Assembly (NCBI RefSeq): GCF_000340215.1
Contig: NW_006921543.1
Span: 620,001 to 684,000 of the forward strand
Reading direction: 5' to 3'
Length of the DNA: 64,000 bases
Source: Pseudocercospora fijiensis CIRAD86
Lineage: Eukaryota > Ascomycota > Dothideomycetes > Mycosphaerellales > Mycosphaerellaceae
Position numbers and translations under genes: made by a program. The notes below the pieces were generated by a model. The model was not told the DNA's origin and made no database searches. It saw nothing but the letters and a program-made list of their open reading frames with translations. Shown one piece after another: positions 21,901-33,746 of this stretch (position 1 is its first letter; each line of letters opens with the position of its first letter).

Positions 21901-22700
21901 CTCCGGTAGTAAGCTAAGTATCGAGCTACTAGATACTAAGGAGCTCTCGCGAGGTTTAAGAGGTAGATCGTCTTTACGAAAAGAGCCGAAATTCTTAAAA
22001 ACGTTACTTATTAGCGGATTGATTTTAAACGGCTCCCTACGTCTATTAGGCTTAAATTAACCTAAATTCTCCTCTTCGATTAAGCGACGAACGCTCTACT
22101 TCTCTAGTCGTAGAGGGATATAAGCCTTACGGCGACGCGGCTAATTCTCGCTAGCGGCTAAATCCTCTTTAGTAGACTTAAGGTGTTCCGCTAGCTACTA
22201 TGCGAAATGCGGGCTATCCGTCTAGTACGAAGTTAGGCGATATACTTATCGTATAGCGGAAAGCGATAAGGAGTTGTCGTTAACCTACGAACTAATAATT
22301 TCTACGCGCGTTTACGGCTTAGGAGTTGCTTCTTTGTTCGTATCTAGAATACGAGACTATAACCTTAGGCGGCGTAGAGGTTTAGCCTCTTCCAGATCTT
22401 CGTACTACTCCGTAATAGCGATAACTCTATATCTGAGATCTCCCTTAAATAACTTGCTTAGGTACTATCTTAATTTTAAGAAGGCAAGTAGCGTATAGGC
22501 TATATAGACTAAGTAGTACCTATCTTCCTTTAATTCGGGAAGAGTGCAATCCTCCTAAGCTATAGGCGGCGGATCGTTTGGAGATTCTTAGGCCTTCGAT
22601 GCTATAGGCCCTTTTATTAAGTTATCGATTAAGCTTGTTCGTTAAGCGACGAAGCGGCCGCCGTTACGATATCTACCGTAGGTACGAGCGTAGCGCCTAC
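18913..22700 (-). pseudogene. TE-A gag region, with a possible zinc finger before protease
   Basis: The long minus-strand region holds a capsid-like segment at about 20,700-20,400 (KQFRLDPLVAARELE then a helical stretch), as in fungal gypsy gag. An Asn/Thr-rich segment with an open frame lies at 21,516-21,289, and charged N-terminal sequence extends to about 22,700. Just before the protease, near 19,090-19,030, the sequence KRSFDSINSLKL resembles the core of the C2H2-like finger that TE-D has in the same place, although the Cys and His positions are mutated. The start codon is not identifiable. Confidence 0.6.
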
Positions 22701-23215
22701 CGTATAAGTAGTCGGAACCTTCTACTTATTATAGTATTAGAGAGCGAAGTTAGGAGGCTTAGCCGACTAGCTCTTACTAACCTAAAGATAGCGGTCCTTC
22801 CCTTAGCGAGTAAGGGTATTAATAGAGAGAGCGTAAGGCGCGCGACGGCGCTAGGCTAGGTCTATAGTCGATTTCCGAAGTAATTCGGCTAGTAGATCTC
22901 GTATGTTTTATACTAAGTACTATCTCTTTCTTTGTAGTTCGACTACGGCGTTTAATAGTACGGAAAGAAGTATTAGAGTAGTTTAGTAGGATTCTCTCTC
23001 GGCGCGGAGGACTTTCGCCTTAGGAGAGGGAAGTAGTAAACCGCAGTTCGAATAGTTCGTTTGAAGACGGTTAGTGCGCCTTTTACGCTAATACTCGAAG
23101 CGAAGCTACTTCAAGCTACTATTTTGTTATACATCTATTTTATAAAGGTTAATAATTATTCTAAGTCTATCTACGCTTAGAGAAGTATATACTATAGGAG
23201 CTTATAGTAGGAGCC
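22701..23215. other. Likely TE-A 5' end; LTR not identified
   Basis: No coding signal is visible. The 5' LTR of TE-A should fall here if the element is intact on this side, but there is no matching copy at the left of the window to prove it. Confidence 0.3.
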
Positions 23216-23730
23216 TAAGGAACTATCTTGCCTTCGTAATACTATATAATAAGCAGAAGCGCCGCAAGCGAGGCAAGAAGTTGTTTAAACAAGTAAGGGC
23301 AGAAGAAGGCTCTATTTCTATATTCTATAGCTCTTCTAAGCTACTAAGAGCTAAGGAAATATAGCAAGAGAAGGAATAATAGAAGGAGGCGGAGGCAGCT
23401 CGTAAACAAGACAAGAAGGTATAGAAGGTACTTAAGAAGCAATACCTACTTAGTATTAAACAGCTAAAGGCTATATAACGATAACTAGAGGCTAAAGAAA
23501 AGAAGGCAAGACTTACTAGGGAAGCCTATAAGAAGGAGATAAAGAAGGTAAATAAATAGGCCGCTAGACAGCTAAATACTAACCTATAGGAGGTTATTAA
23601 GAAGGCAAAGAACCCCCTCCGGCGTACTATCTTTAAGCAACCGCCTAAGTAAGACGTTATAGTATCTCTAAGCAAAAAAGCTAGTAGTTCGGCTTCTAGC
23701 AAACCTATACGTATTATATAGCTTGTAGTA
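23216..23730 (+). pseudogene. pogo/Fot1-type DDE transposase, C-terminal tail fragment
   Basis: The plus frame reads KQKRRKRGKKLF, VRAEEGSISIFYSSSK, then a long Lys/Glu/Gln/Ala coiled region with many Gln stops and a Ser-rich end near 23,720. This is the typical C-terminal tail of fungal pogo-family (Fot1/Pot2-like) transposases: KRRRRGK, a short AEEG patch with phase-like SPSK, then a basic coiled coil. The catalytic DDE domain and HTH domains are not present upstream, so it is a 5'-truncated remnant, perhaps cut by TE-A. Confidence 0.7.
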
Positions 23731-24180
23731 CAATATAGGACATAATCTCTATATTAGATTAAAGAGCGCTTTTAGCGCTTTTGTATATACTAACAATTTC
23801 TATAATCTAACTATTATTAAGTAAATGCGACCGCATTAAATACATATAGTAAAACCGTACGCTAGTACGCTACTATACGGCAGGCGGGAGTATACGGCAG
23901 GTAGGGAAGACTTCTAAAGCGTATAAGCGATAAGCGAAGAGATAGTATTAAACTAGACAGTAAGAAATAGCTTTAGTAGGCGTACGAGTACTTATAGGCT
24001 AAATTTAGTAGTAGAAGTAGCTACGTAGAGATAATTTAGTCTCGTAGAAGTAATAGAAAGCTATATAGAGGCCCTATATAGGTAGCGTACTAGTAACTTC
24101 GAGCCCCCCGCAACCGTAACTGTAGGTCTTTGTTCTTACTAGACTCTAGGCATCTAACTAATAAGCTAAAATAGCCTCTC
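23731..24180. other. Non-coding decayed stretch with a short tandem repeat
   Basis: It contains a TATACGGCAGG-type tandem pair at about 23,874-23,910. A C-rich patch near 24,100 (GAGCCCCCCGCAACC) is unlike the surroundings. No gene recognised. Confidence 0.35.
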
Positions 24181-26640
24181 TCGACTATATATATCCGTAA
24201 TAGCTATTTAGAGTAGCTTCTAGCGGCTTACTTCCTTATAGACTATAAACAAGTATACCTAATTAAGAAAGCGATTTCTAGGCTTAAAGAAATAGCTAAA
24301 TTAGACTATAGTCGTAAGGTTAGCGAATACGATAGATATAGGAAGCACTTCTGCGTTAACGACGGCTATTCTGGTAAAGCTAAAGATTAAGACGATTTAA
24401 ACTGGACTAAACAGTCTTCTTAGATAGCGCTATAGTCGATTACTAATAACTTAGTAAGTAAGCAACTCGGTATAGCTTAAGGCCTCTCAGATAGCGGCAT
24501 TGTTTAACACCTCTACTAACGCTATCTCGTTAAAACCCTCGAAAAGCACCTCAAGCGCTTTCCGGCTGTTTTAAAAGTAATAAACAAGGCTCTATCTATT
24601 GCTCGAGACTAAGAAGAATGCTAATACTTTATTAACCAAGCAATAGTAGCCCTCAAGTCCTACAAGAATACGGTCACAGCCGCCGAAGAGTTAGCTTATC
24701 TAAAGGCAAATTAGAAGGCTTCCGAAAGCGATCGCTAGGCGACTTAGTTACGCCTTAGAGACTTAATTTTAATAGCCGTTTGCACTACTAGCCTACTCGA
24801 GGGCTATTATATATACTTAAAGCGCCGAGACAAGCGTTAGATATATAAATAGAGCTTGCGAGGTACGTATTCGTCCTATTCTTATAGTATTATTAGAATT
24901 TATACAAAAGCTATATTTTTTAGAATAAGAGAATTTCTTAGTATAGCAGCTTTTAGTATTATTCTTACACTTTTATAGCTTCTTAGCTCTTCTATATAAT
25001 AACAACTAACTGTTATAGGCATTGTTCTATACGTCGTTTAGCTTAATAGCTATATCCGCGACCGAGTCCGTTAAAATAGCGTAGTTAAGAAGTATAGATA
25101 GCTTCTAATATAGCGGTAAAGTAAGACTATCGAATTTAGGCGCTTATCTCTTATAATATAGAAGAAGTTAGCAGATTGGCTTATATAGTGCTATACCGAT
25201 ATTAATAACTATAAGCCTACCTAGCGGATAGTACTGCCGGCTCTATACGATAATATATATAGTAAGTGCTTCTACTACTTCTAGTATAGCTATTACCTGC
25301 CTTATAAGTATATTTAGCGCTTCTATATCTAAGAAACGAGTGTTCTTATACTAGAACGTTACCGGCTCTGTATTAGTCGCTTCTAAGGTCTAAATAGCAA
25401 TCTAATCTACTCTAAATGGTATTAGACTAAGCTAATTATAGACGACGACAATTAATTAAGCCTAGTAGGTACTATTAAGGTCTATAAGGCACTAGGAGTA
25501 TTACGAAAGCGCTAAGTAAAGGACTACTTCTATTCTATATAAGAATTAGTCTTGTAGGCTTTCTTCCGGTTCTACGACTCGTAGGCTTCTAACCTAACCG
25601 ACGCTTAGTAATATAAGGCCCTTCTATAGTAGGTTACTAACTTCGCTTTAATAAGCTATAACTTAATTAACGCGTGTGTGCAATAGCAGTTTAATAACAG
25701 CTGTTAGGAGGCCGAGTTAGTATCTCGTCGTACCGCTAGATAGCGAGGTATAGATAATAGGCTATTACGTTAATCTATCTTCCGGTTAAAGCTATTATTA
25801 ATACTACCTAACTTAGTTATAGCTGCTTCTAAAGGTTTAGAGGTTAGTAAAGCAATAATAACTAAGCCTCCGATTAGGCCTTATATCTTAGCTAACGGCT
25901 ATACGCTACAGGCCTACAGCCTACCTAACTATTACAGCACTACAGAGGCTAGCGACTTGCTTATTTGGTTAGACAACGACGCTCTATACAAGGCAGACAG
26001 TAAAGACGACCTATTCGACAGCCTATTAGACACAGACCTCCTACAACCTATACTACTTAAAGCTAGTCGACTCGAGAGTAGTCGATTGCCGCTATCTTTA
26101 CTAAAGGACGCTAGTAAAAGTAATTAATATGATAACGACAAGGCATTAAGGTATTAATAGCCGTTACTATCGTCCTTACTAGACGATTTGCCCTTACTAA
26201 GTAAGCTGTTTCTACCTTCTATAGTAGAGCTACTATCTATAGTAGAGCTACTATCTATAGCTCTATCTATAGCTCTATATTTATTACCTATTCTATTATA
26301 TACTAGTAAAGACACTTTAAGTTTACTTAATCTACTATAGCTAATAGGTAGCTCTTATAAGCCTCGTCGTCGTTAGAAGCCCTTAATTAGTAAGCTAGTA
26401 ATATCTTCGAAACGCGCCTACGGAAGATTATATATAGATATACTATATTTACCGCCCTATATAGATTAATCCTCTCGTAAGCTATCTTCTGTACTAATTA
26501 GGCTACTAAAATGATAGATCTAAAGAGGAGTTATCGCTTCTAAGCGGTAGTAATAGTACTACTAAGGTATAGTCGTAGACTTAGTCGTTTTCGAGCGATT
26601 ACGGCTATTCGGAACAGCAGAAATCCGAGGTAATTAGCTT
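24181..26640 (+). pseudogene. Decayed plus-strand ORF of unknown family
   Basis: A plus-strand frame stays readable with stops mainly at Gln-type codons. It shows ISRLKEIAKLDYSRKVSEY near 24,280, RYLVKTLEKHLKRF near 24,530, VTAAEELAYLKAN near 24,680, and an acidic patch with LIWLDNDALYKADSKDD near 25,970. The C-terminal part is Leu/Ser-rich and includes short tandem repeats at 26,222-26,280. It follows the pogo tail but its sequence is not a pogo catalytic domain that I can recognise. It could be another transposon protein or a captured gene. Confidence 0.4.
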
Positions 26641-26989
26641 TTATAGGGGTGATTTGCAACACCCCGATTTGTATACTAATTTACGTAGTTTTAGGGCACT
26701 TTGCAGGGTCGTATAGAACCCTCGAGGTGCATGTAATTTGCTTTCTTAGTTGATCTGCTTGCATCTATTATTGCGCTTTGCCCTTCAGTTGGACGCAATT
26801 TAGCATATCCCGACACTCTTTCTCGATTTGGCGTCCGGCTGCGTTGTTTAGACAGGCATCCTAAGTTTTTTTGTTGTTCCGCATCCCTAAGGTTTGTTGG
26901 TTTTTAAAATGATTACTCCCTCCTCCTCTCCTCCTCCTCCTCATCCTCCTTCCCTCCTCCTTCCCTCCCTCTGATTTTTCTCAAACAAC
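26641..26989 (+). promoter_or_regulatory. Upstream region of the secreted-protein gene, with a CT-rich tract
   Basis: The mutation signature stops near 26,650 and CpA/TpG return. A strong pyrimidine tract of CCTCCT-type repeats occupies about 26,926-26,972, followed by a short AT-rich stretch and a good start context (CAAACAAC before ATG). CT tracts just upstream of the start are common in filamentous-fungal promoters. No clear TATA box was seen. Confidence 0.55.
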
Positions 26990-27238
26990 ATGCGGTCCCT
27001 CATTATTATCGCCAGTACCACCTTCGCTCTCACAACATCAGCACTCTATACCGGAGACAAATGCGACTGCTTCCAACTCGCAAACTGCAAGAAGGACAAA
27101 GCTTGGGGATGCGTACTCATTAACCAAGGACGCACGAAGCTAGGAGCGGCGAATTGCGTCGATCAGACCAAGGACACCTCGTGCGATGAACCGTGCGGTG
27201 CTCTAGGGTATGATTGGGCCTACCACAAGCATAAGTGA
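26990..27238 (+). CDS. Small secreted cysteine-rich protein, effector candidate (82 aa)
   Basis: Intact single-exon ORF in a small unmutated island. The N-terminus is a classic signal peptide: Arg at position 2, hydrophobic residues 4-14, and a likely cleavage after Ala18 (TTSA). The mature part is about 64 residues with seven Cys (25, 27, 33, 41, 56, 65, 69) and a His/Lys-rich end (YHKHK). Small size, secretion signal, many Cys and location between transposon blocks fit a fungal effector or apoplastic protein. I do not recognise the family, so no activity is claimed. The odd number of Cys suggests one free thiol or dimerisation. There are no CpA-to-TpA scars, unlike DNA on either side. The start is chosen because it gives the signal peptide and follows the CT tract. 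Confidence 0.8.
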   Translation: MRSLIIIASTTFALTTSALYTGDKCDCFQLANCKKDKAWGCVLINQGRTKLGAANCVDQTKDTSCDEPCGALGYDWAYHKHK

Positions 27239-28080
27239 GCGCGTAACCGTACCGAGTGTTGTTTGTATTCGTTGCTGAATAATGGCTAGCTCCGGCGATA
27301 CATCATGTGTTTGTAGTTTCTCGGATGCGGCGACGCATAGTTATAGTCCGGCTTGTGGGTAGAAGGAGCTTCAAGACTCTTCTCCGTCTTCAGGTCTTGC
27401 AAAGCGACTCAAACAGCATCGAGGCACATCATTTAAGGAGTCGGGTATTATGAGGATAATCTTAGTACTTCTTCGAAGACCAAGTACCAACTTATCAGCT
27501 TCAAGGTCAAGCGAGTCGAAAATAACACGACGCGTGAAAAAGTATACAATCCTCACTTCAATAGGAATACACGCTAGGCTCTCCATCTGGGTGAAAATTT
27601 ATCGCCTTCACTATCAAAACTGCTCCCGTTTTTCTCCTGTGTCACGAGAACCACATCGTAACCCTAGCAGCTTGTCACAAGCCTCTGTTCAGAAACGAAC
27701 GTCGTGGAAGTGAAGAGTTGGAACCTCACCTGAAGCAGCAGAAAGTCGACTGCGCCATTGAACGCTCGACATGCGGCTTGACTTGAATGGACGATGTTAG
27801 CATCCCAACGATGGGCCAAGCAATCTCGTCTGCGCTCTTGGTTGACGAAAAGAGATGGTAGCGTACTCGTTTCTGAAACCATGCTGCCGTCGCGGATCAC
27901 CGAAAAGTGATGGCTCCTTTTCTCACCTCAAACATCTTCCAACACAGAAGCTCTCTCACCGACCTCGCAAAGTGACTTCACTAACTCCGTCTCTCCTTAG
28001 GCAGAGAAGGGAACTGATTAGCGTGACCTTACATCGCTCGCCTTCTCTATACATATCCTCTTGCTGTCTCTAATCAGACC
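27239..28080. other. Unmutated intergenic DNA downstream of the secreted-protein gene
   Basis: Base composition is ordinary and CpA/TpG are present. Several overlapping ORFs of 71-87 codons exist on both strands, but none has a signal peptide, domain or start context that convinces me. An AATAAT at about 27,278 could serve as a weak polyadenylation signal for the upstream gene. Confidence 0.45.
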
Positions 28081-28401
28081 CTAGCTTCTTTTTTGCCTAA
28101 CGAAGCGGTATCCGAAACAAAACAAAAGCTACCTATTACAGACAATACTAAATAACTGCTCCCTCTTTACTTTATATAGCTCGGTGCCGAAGATGCCGCT
28201 CTTAATGCTAGTCCTAATCTCTAAGCGTGCCTACCCGGTCTAGTCGATATAATTATATATAGCTAGTTATATAAGACGCGATAGTAACAATTAAGCCTAT
28301 AACTATTTAGTATATTATTATAGCGCATAGTAGAGGGTCTATATCTATTATATAAGTACTAACCCGAAACCGTACTATATAATTACTAACTAAATACTAA
28401 A
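28081..28401. other. Decayed sequence left of TE-C
   Basis: The TpA-rich signature resumes near 28,120. I see no gene. It is continuous with 35,559 onward once TE-C is removed. Confidence 0.35.
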
Positions 28402-28406
28402 ATAAT

Positions 28407-28602
28407 TATAAGAAGGGTATATTAGTAGGTAGATAGGGTAGTAGTAGGTACAGGTAGTATTCGATAAGGAGCTAGGAGGAGAGGGAGGAAGGCAGGCAAG
28501 TTAGCCTATTGCTAAGCGCCAAGCCCTGCCTAAGGCACTAAGACCCTAGCTTTACTTAGCCTAGTTATATACTAATTACGTATAGCCTCTTTAGCCCTAA
28601 TA
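28407..28602 (-). repeat. TE-C 3' LTR (196 bp)
   Basis: Starts TATAAGAAGGG and ends CCCTAATA (the terminal CA now TA). The polypurine tract complement lies at 28,607-28,616. Preceded by ATAAT. Confidence 0.92.
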
Positions 28603-29839
28603 TACGCTTCCCTTCTAAAGGCCGCGCCCTCGTAGCCTGTCTATAGTCTACGACCTCTATTGCCGCTAACTTAGCAAGTCTAATAAGCTGCTTAGCCCGC
28701 GCTAAATTAAACACTTAACTACCTAATTATATAACTATATTAAACCTTACCTCCAAACAACACAATGTATAACTCTAACTGCGCTATCTCTATATATAAT
28801 AAACTATAAAGTAATATGTATCTATAAGAATTAAAGGCCTTCGACTAATTATAATACGAGCGCGTCTTCCCTACTATAATAGGTAGACGTACGAGGTATT
28901 GCAGCACTATCTCCGTTCTAAGTAATGTCGTATCGAGTTCTTTGCGTCTACTCTTAAAAGACCTAGTAATATCCGCTTCCGAGGGTTTATCCGTTCCGAG
29001 GGTTGTTCTTATTGTTACGAGGGCTATTATTTACTGTCGTAGTTTTACTAGCCCTAATTAGTTAGGTTTGGCAGCCTTTAAGTGTTAACTAATTATATCT
29101 TTTCAAAAAACTCAGTTCTTCTAGTTTCTATAGGTAAAGGCTATTATAAGTACAGTAGTAGAGGTTCGCCTCGCTTAAAGGGTTAGATAGATCGAGGAGT
29201 AACCTATTGTCCGCAAGATCGACCCTAGCTAGCTTAGCTCTATAGTTTTGCCCTTAGTTAGTTAGTCTATTAGTCTACTTAATCTTTTAAGCGGCTTAAA
29301 GTTTTAACTTAGCCTTAAAGTTTTGATTAAAGTTTTAATTAAGAGTGCCTTAGGCTCGTAGTATAGGTAAGGTTGTGTCTATAGGCGTAGTAACAATAGT
29401 AAGTAATGTTAATAATAGCGGCGCTAGTCGTCTTAGCGCTAACTTTACCTTCTTCTAATTTCCTTCTTCGACTAATAATATACTCCGTAACACCGTTACT
29501 AACATAGCCGCGTTAGCCGCCGGCATACTACTAGCTCGTAGCGCGACACTATTACCTTTATTACCGTTATTTGTACGCGCGCGTACATCGCCCTTGTCGA
29601 ACGCTTAGGTCTCGAGGCCTCGCTAGAATAAAGAATAAGAGAGGGACCTATAGGGCGCATTAGTAAAGAGGTAGAATCCTCGAAAGAGCAGTCGATTAGT
29701 TAATAGTTGTAGCGCGTTTGTTAACGCTCGGTACGTATCCGTTATCGTAGTGTAGTCTTGTTGTTCTTTGCTAACAATTGCTTGCCTCTAATTAGTTAGC
29801 TTAATAGTACCCCGGGGGTAGCATTATTCCTAGGCGACA
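28603..29839 (-). other. TE-C 3' untranslated region
   Basis: Equivalent to 8,055-9,279 in TE-B. It has the polypurine tract and the AAAGTTTT-type AT-rich stretch near 29,300, and no ORF. Small differences from TE-B include a short repeated GAGGGTT segment near 28,980-29,000. Confidence 0.6.
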
Positions 29840-32800
29840 TTATAGGCCCTTAGCCTTCTTCTTATTCTTTACACTAGTCTAATACTTATCTAATAACTTA
29901 GCTATATCCTTAAAGGAATCTTTAGCCTCCTATAAGTCCTATTCTAGTAAATAGCCCTGCTATCTTAGTAGGTACTCCTTCTTGCCTTACTTAGTCTAGT
30001 GCTTTAGGATGCGTTCTATAGACTATAGCTCTTTACTATTAGCCAAGACTTCTTCTAACTCGGTAGGCGCTTTATCGCCTTTACGCTAGTAGTATAGTTT
30101 AAGGAGGGATACGTAGAAGGTGTTATAGATAGTATAATAAGGTAGAAGCTACAACTAATAGGCCTATGCGGAGGAGCCCTTAACTTCTCGAATGCGGAAT
30201 AAGCCAATGTATCTTAGTACGAGCTTAGGCCTTGTTTTGCTATTAGGTAATAGGTGTTTACGGATGCGGAGGTTCTTCGTACTTAGCATAACTATATCGC
30301 CTTGCTTAAAGGTTATTAGCGTATAGTGTTTGTTATAGTAGGCCTTCTAATAGGCCTAGGCCTTTGCTAGTTTATTAGCTATCTTAGCGTAAATTTCTCG
30401 TATCTTTTAAACCCTCTTAATAGCTGCTAGTGTCTCTAGTACTTAACGCGCTTCCCTTTCCTTACGCTCGGCCTCGAGCGATAGTAGGTCTTGTAGTATA
30501 GCAGCATTCTAGCCTATTATAGCTATATATAGTAACACCTTAGTCGATAAGTAGACACTGTTATTGTATACGAATTCAGCTAGTTGCAGGAGGTTAACCT
30601 AGTCGTTAGGGTTCTCGTTAATGTAACTGCGCAGGTACTGCTATAGAGTAGCATTCTGCCTCTCTATTTAACCGTTAGTCTATAGATAGAAGGCTATTAA
30701 TAGCCGATGCTTTAGTCTTAGCTACAAGCAAATCTCGCTCTAATAGTAAGATATTAGTGTCGATCTACGATCGGACACGATCCCCTTAGGGGTTCCCTAA
30801 TAGGTATAGAAGATGTTAGTCTATAGCGCCTCTGCTATATTAATAGTAGTCTAATCCTTGCGCGCCGGGATGTATCGAGCGCCTTTAGTAAATCGATCTA
30901 CTATAATAAGGATAGTATTATATACATCCTTGCTGCCCCTACGCTTAGTAGGAGGAAGGCCTATAATAAAGTCTATTATAAGCTTAGCAAACGGCTTCCT
31001 AGGAACAGGAAGTAAAGACAACTCGCTAAATAGTAAGTGCTTTAGTGCTTTAACTCGCTAGCATACTGTATAGGTCTATATATACTCCTTTATATGCCGC
31101 TTACTATTTGGCTAGTAGTATATGCGCGATAGTAACTCGTGCGACCTCTCTATACTATAGTAACTAGCGAGTTTACTATTGTGGTGCCTCTTTAAAAGCT
31201 CTTATCTAATCGATTGTTTAGCGGGGATATAGTATCTGCCCTTAAACTTTAAGTAACCTTTATCGTCGATCGACTAATTATTGTTACTCTTACTAGATCG
31301 AGTCGCCCGTCTACTTACAAGCTTATTAATACGCTCGACAGCAAAGGCGTCCCTCTACTAAGTATGTAATAGCTTATCTATAAACGATTAACTATCCCTA
31401 TTTGCAAGGTTATTTAATAGCACCCTCGCTATTAAACGAGGTACGTATTATATATATCTAATAGCACTAGTAGCCGGAACTACTGCAACCTCTTCTATAG
31501 TACTGTCGCTATATAGGCTATTACTATAGATAGCAATGTCTTCAATCGAGTTATTATAGCTCGAGCGATCTACGTCCTTTCTTTTAACGTATACTAGAAG
31601 AACGACAACTCCGCTATAGTATTTATTGCCGCCGCGGGGTCCGGAAGTCCGCTTATCCTACGCTTGCTTATTAATAATACGGGCTATAGCAATCTTATAC
31701 TACAAGGTTAGAAACAAAGAATTAATATATTAGGTCTCGCTATCGTAATTAGGTCGCCTCGATAGGCTATTAGCAGGGTTGCTTACGCCTAGCCGATATA
31801 ATACATTAAAATCAAACCTAGCGAGGTAGACGGCCTATCTAGCCTATCGACCTATAACCCTAGTAACCTTAGTAATGCTACGGAGGTTGTTATAGTCTGT
31901 ATAGACCTAAATAGTGTGCTATGTACTATCGAGGTAGTGCCTTTAATGCTTAAAGGCCTCGATAATAGCTAGGAGCTCTTACTTGTAGGTCTCGTAGCGA
32001 CGCTCTATATCGATCATTTTTCGTAAAAAGAAGGCAATCGGGTGCTAATAGGTGTTATTAGCCTATTGTAATATAATAGCTAATATAGCGAACTGTAAAG
32101 CGTTAGTCTTAATTCGGATCTGCTTGCTTAGTACGAAATAGTGCAACAAGGGGACTTTAGTAAAGCGTTGCTTTAGACCGTTAAAAGCGGCTTATGCTCT
32201 ATTAGTCTATTTGAACTCTCTAGAAGGGTTAGCCTTAGTTTTAGTAAGTTTAGTTAGGGGTATTATATACCGTAAATAGCTCTTAATAAAGCGGCGGTAG
32301 AAATTAGCGAAGCCGAGGAACGATTAAAGCTCCTTAATAGACGTAGGAATAGGCTATTTAGTAATTGTTTTAATCCGGTTAGGGTTAGCCTTAATACCCT
32401 CGGTTAATACGAGGAAGCTAAGGAAGGACACCTCTTTAGTAGCAAAGGTGCATTTAGAAGGCTTGTAATATAGGCTATAGGCCTATAGGCGGTCGAGGAC
32501 TTTACGTACTATAGCCTAGTACTCTACAATGTTAGGTAAATAGGTGTAGACTAGGATGTTATCTAGGTAAACTATACAGAGGTAGTCTAATAGACCTAAT
32601 AGGGCCCGATTAATATAGGACTAGAATGTTATAGGGGCGTTCGCTAGCCTAAATAGTATAACTAAGTACTCGAAATAGCTATAGCGGGTACGGAAGGCTG
32701 TTTTCTATTTATTACCCTTACGGATGCGGATGCGATAGTATACATCCTTAATATCTAATATAGTATAGTAGTAAGCGCTAGAAAGGCGATCGAGGGTCTC

Positions 32801-33746
32801 GTTAATAAGCGGAAGTAGATAGCGGTCTTTAATAGTAATAGCATTAAGTCTACGGTAATTAATACATAAACGTAGGCCGCTATCCTTCTTTAGTACGAAC
32901 AGGATAGGTGCACTAGTAGGGCTGTTGCTATACCGAATTCGACTATTAGCTAAGTTTTCCTCTAGGTACTTACGTAATATAGCAAGCTCTCGTTTACTAA
33001 GGTTGTAGAGGGGGCTAAAAGGAACCTCCTTACCCTCTATAATATTAATCTTATAATCCGTCTCTTTAAATATAGGCAATATCGATGCTAGGTAGTGTTT
33101 AAATACATTAATATAGGTCTCTCGGATAGGCTCTAGTATGCGAGCAAGCTAATTAGGATTATTAGGGGCTATAGGTTTATCGTTATTACCGCCGAGCAAA
33201 TCGGCAGTCGGATTAGCTAAGGCGGAGGCTAGTGTTAGGTTGCTAATAAACAGGACCCTAATATCGTTAGGGTACTCGCTAATGTTAATGTGTTTAATAT
33301 CCTCTTTCCTAGCGATTCTAAATCGCTATTATTAACTGCCTAAGTCTATTACTATAGCATAGTACTTAAGAACAGGGTTGCTAATAACAATATCGGATAG
33401 GAGGCTGTCTATGTCTACCGCGTAGGCAGTAAAGTTTAGTAGGCGTTTATTTCCGAGGTCGTCTTTTAGAACTATAGGAACATAGTAGGCCCTATAGGTT
33501 AAGTGCCGAGCGTTATTAAACCAAGTAAGGACTAGCATGTTAGTCCTAGGCAATTGTCGGAGGTCTAATTGCTTAGCTAAGCGATAGTTAATAAGGGCGC
33601 TAACTGAATTTCCGGGGTCTAGTATAACCTTTGCCTTATAGTTAGTATCGGGCCTAGATATAAGACAGGTACGTATAATAGCTAGCACAATGTCGATAGT
33701 CTTACGCCGTACAAGGCTAATAGTTAGTGCGGCGCTTACTCTTTTT
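29840..33746 (-). pseudogene. TE-C pol: protease, RT, RNase H, integrase, chromodomain
   Basis: Same organisation as TE-B pol. A protease segment is open at 33,688-33,332 and an RT segment at 33,079-32,705. The RT catalytic box at 32,569-32,558 reads YLDN, the second Asp codon GAC having become AAC, while TE-B keeps YLDD. The RNase H, integrase and chromodomain regions follow to a TAA at 29,842-29,840. Stops are again mutated Gln/Trp codons, and the protein is dead. Confidence 0.88.

Larger units (their letters stand above)
1..23150 (-). mobile_element. TE-A: giant Ty3/gypsy retrotransposon, decayed, interrupted by TE-B; ends not resolved
   Basis: On the minus strand, from right to left, it carries gag, a possible zinc finger, protease, RT, RNase H and integrase, then a large extra ORF (about 6,050 to 2,761). 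The antisense H3 cassette follows. Integrase stops at 7,857 and resumes in frame at 15,010, so TE-B (7,858-15,004) is a later insertion. I could not find the LTRs: the left one is probably beyond position 1, the right one somewhere in 22,700-23,200. Inclusion of 1-2,760 in the element is inferred by analogy with TE-E, which has an antisense ORF just inside its 3' LTR. Confidence 0.55.

Noticed and set aside
27371..28073. Four overlapping ORFs of 71-87 codons in the effector island
   Set aside because: No signal peptide, domain or consistent start context; open frames of this length are expected by chance.
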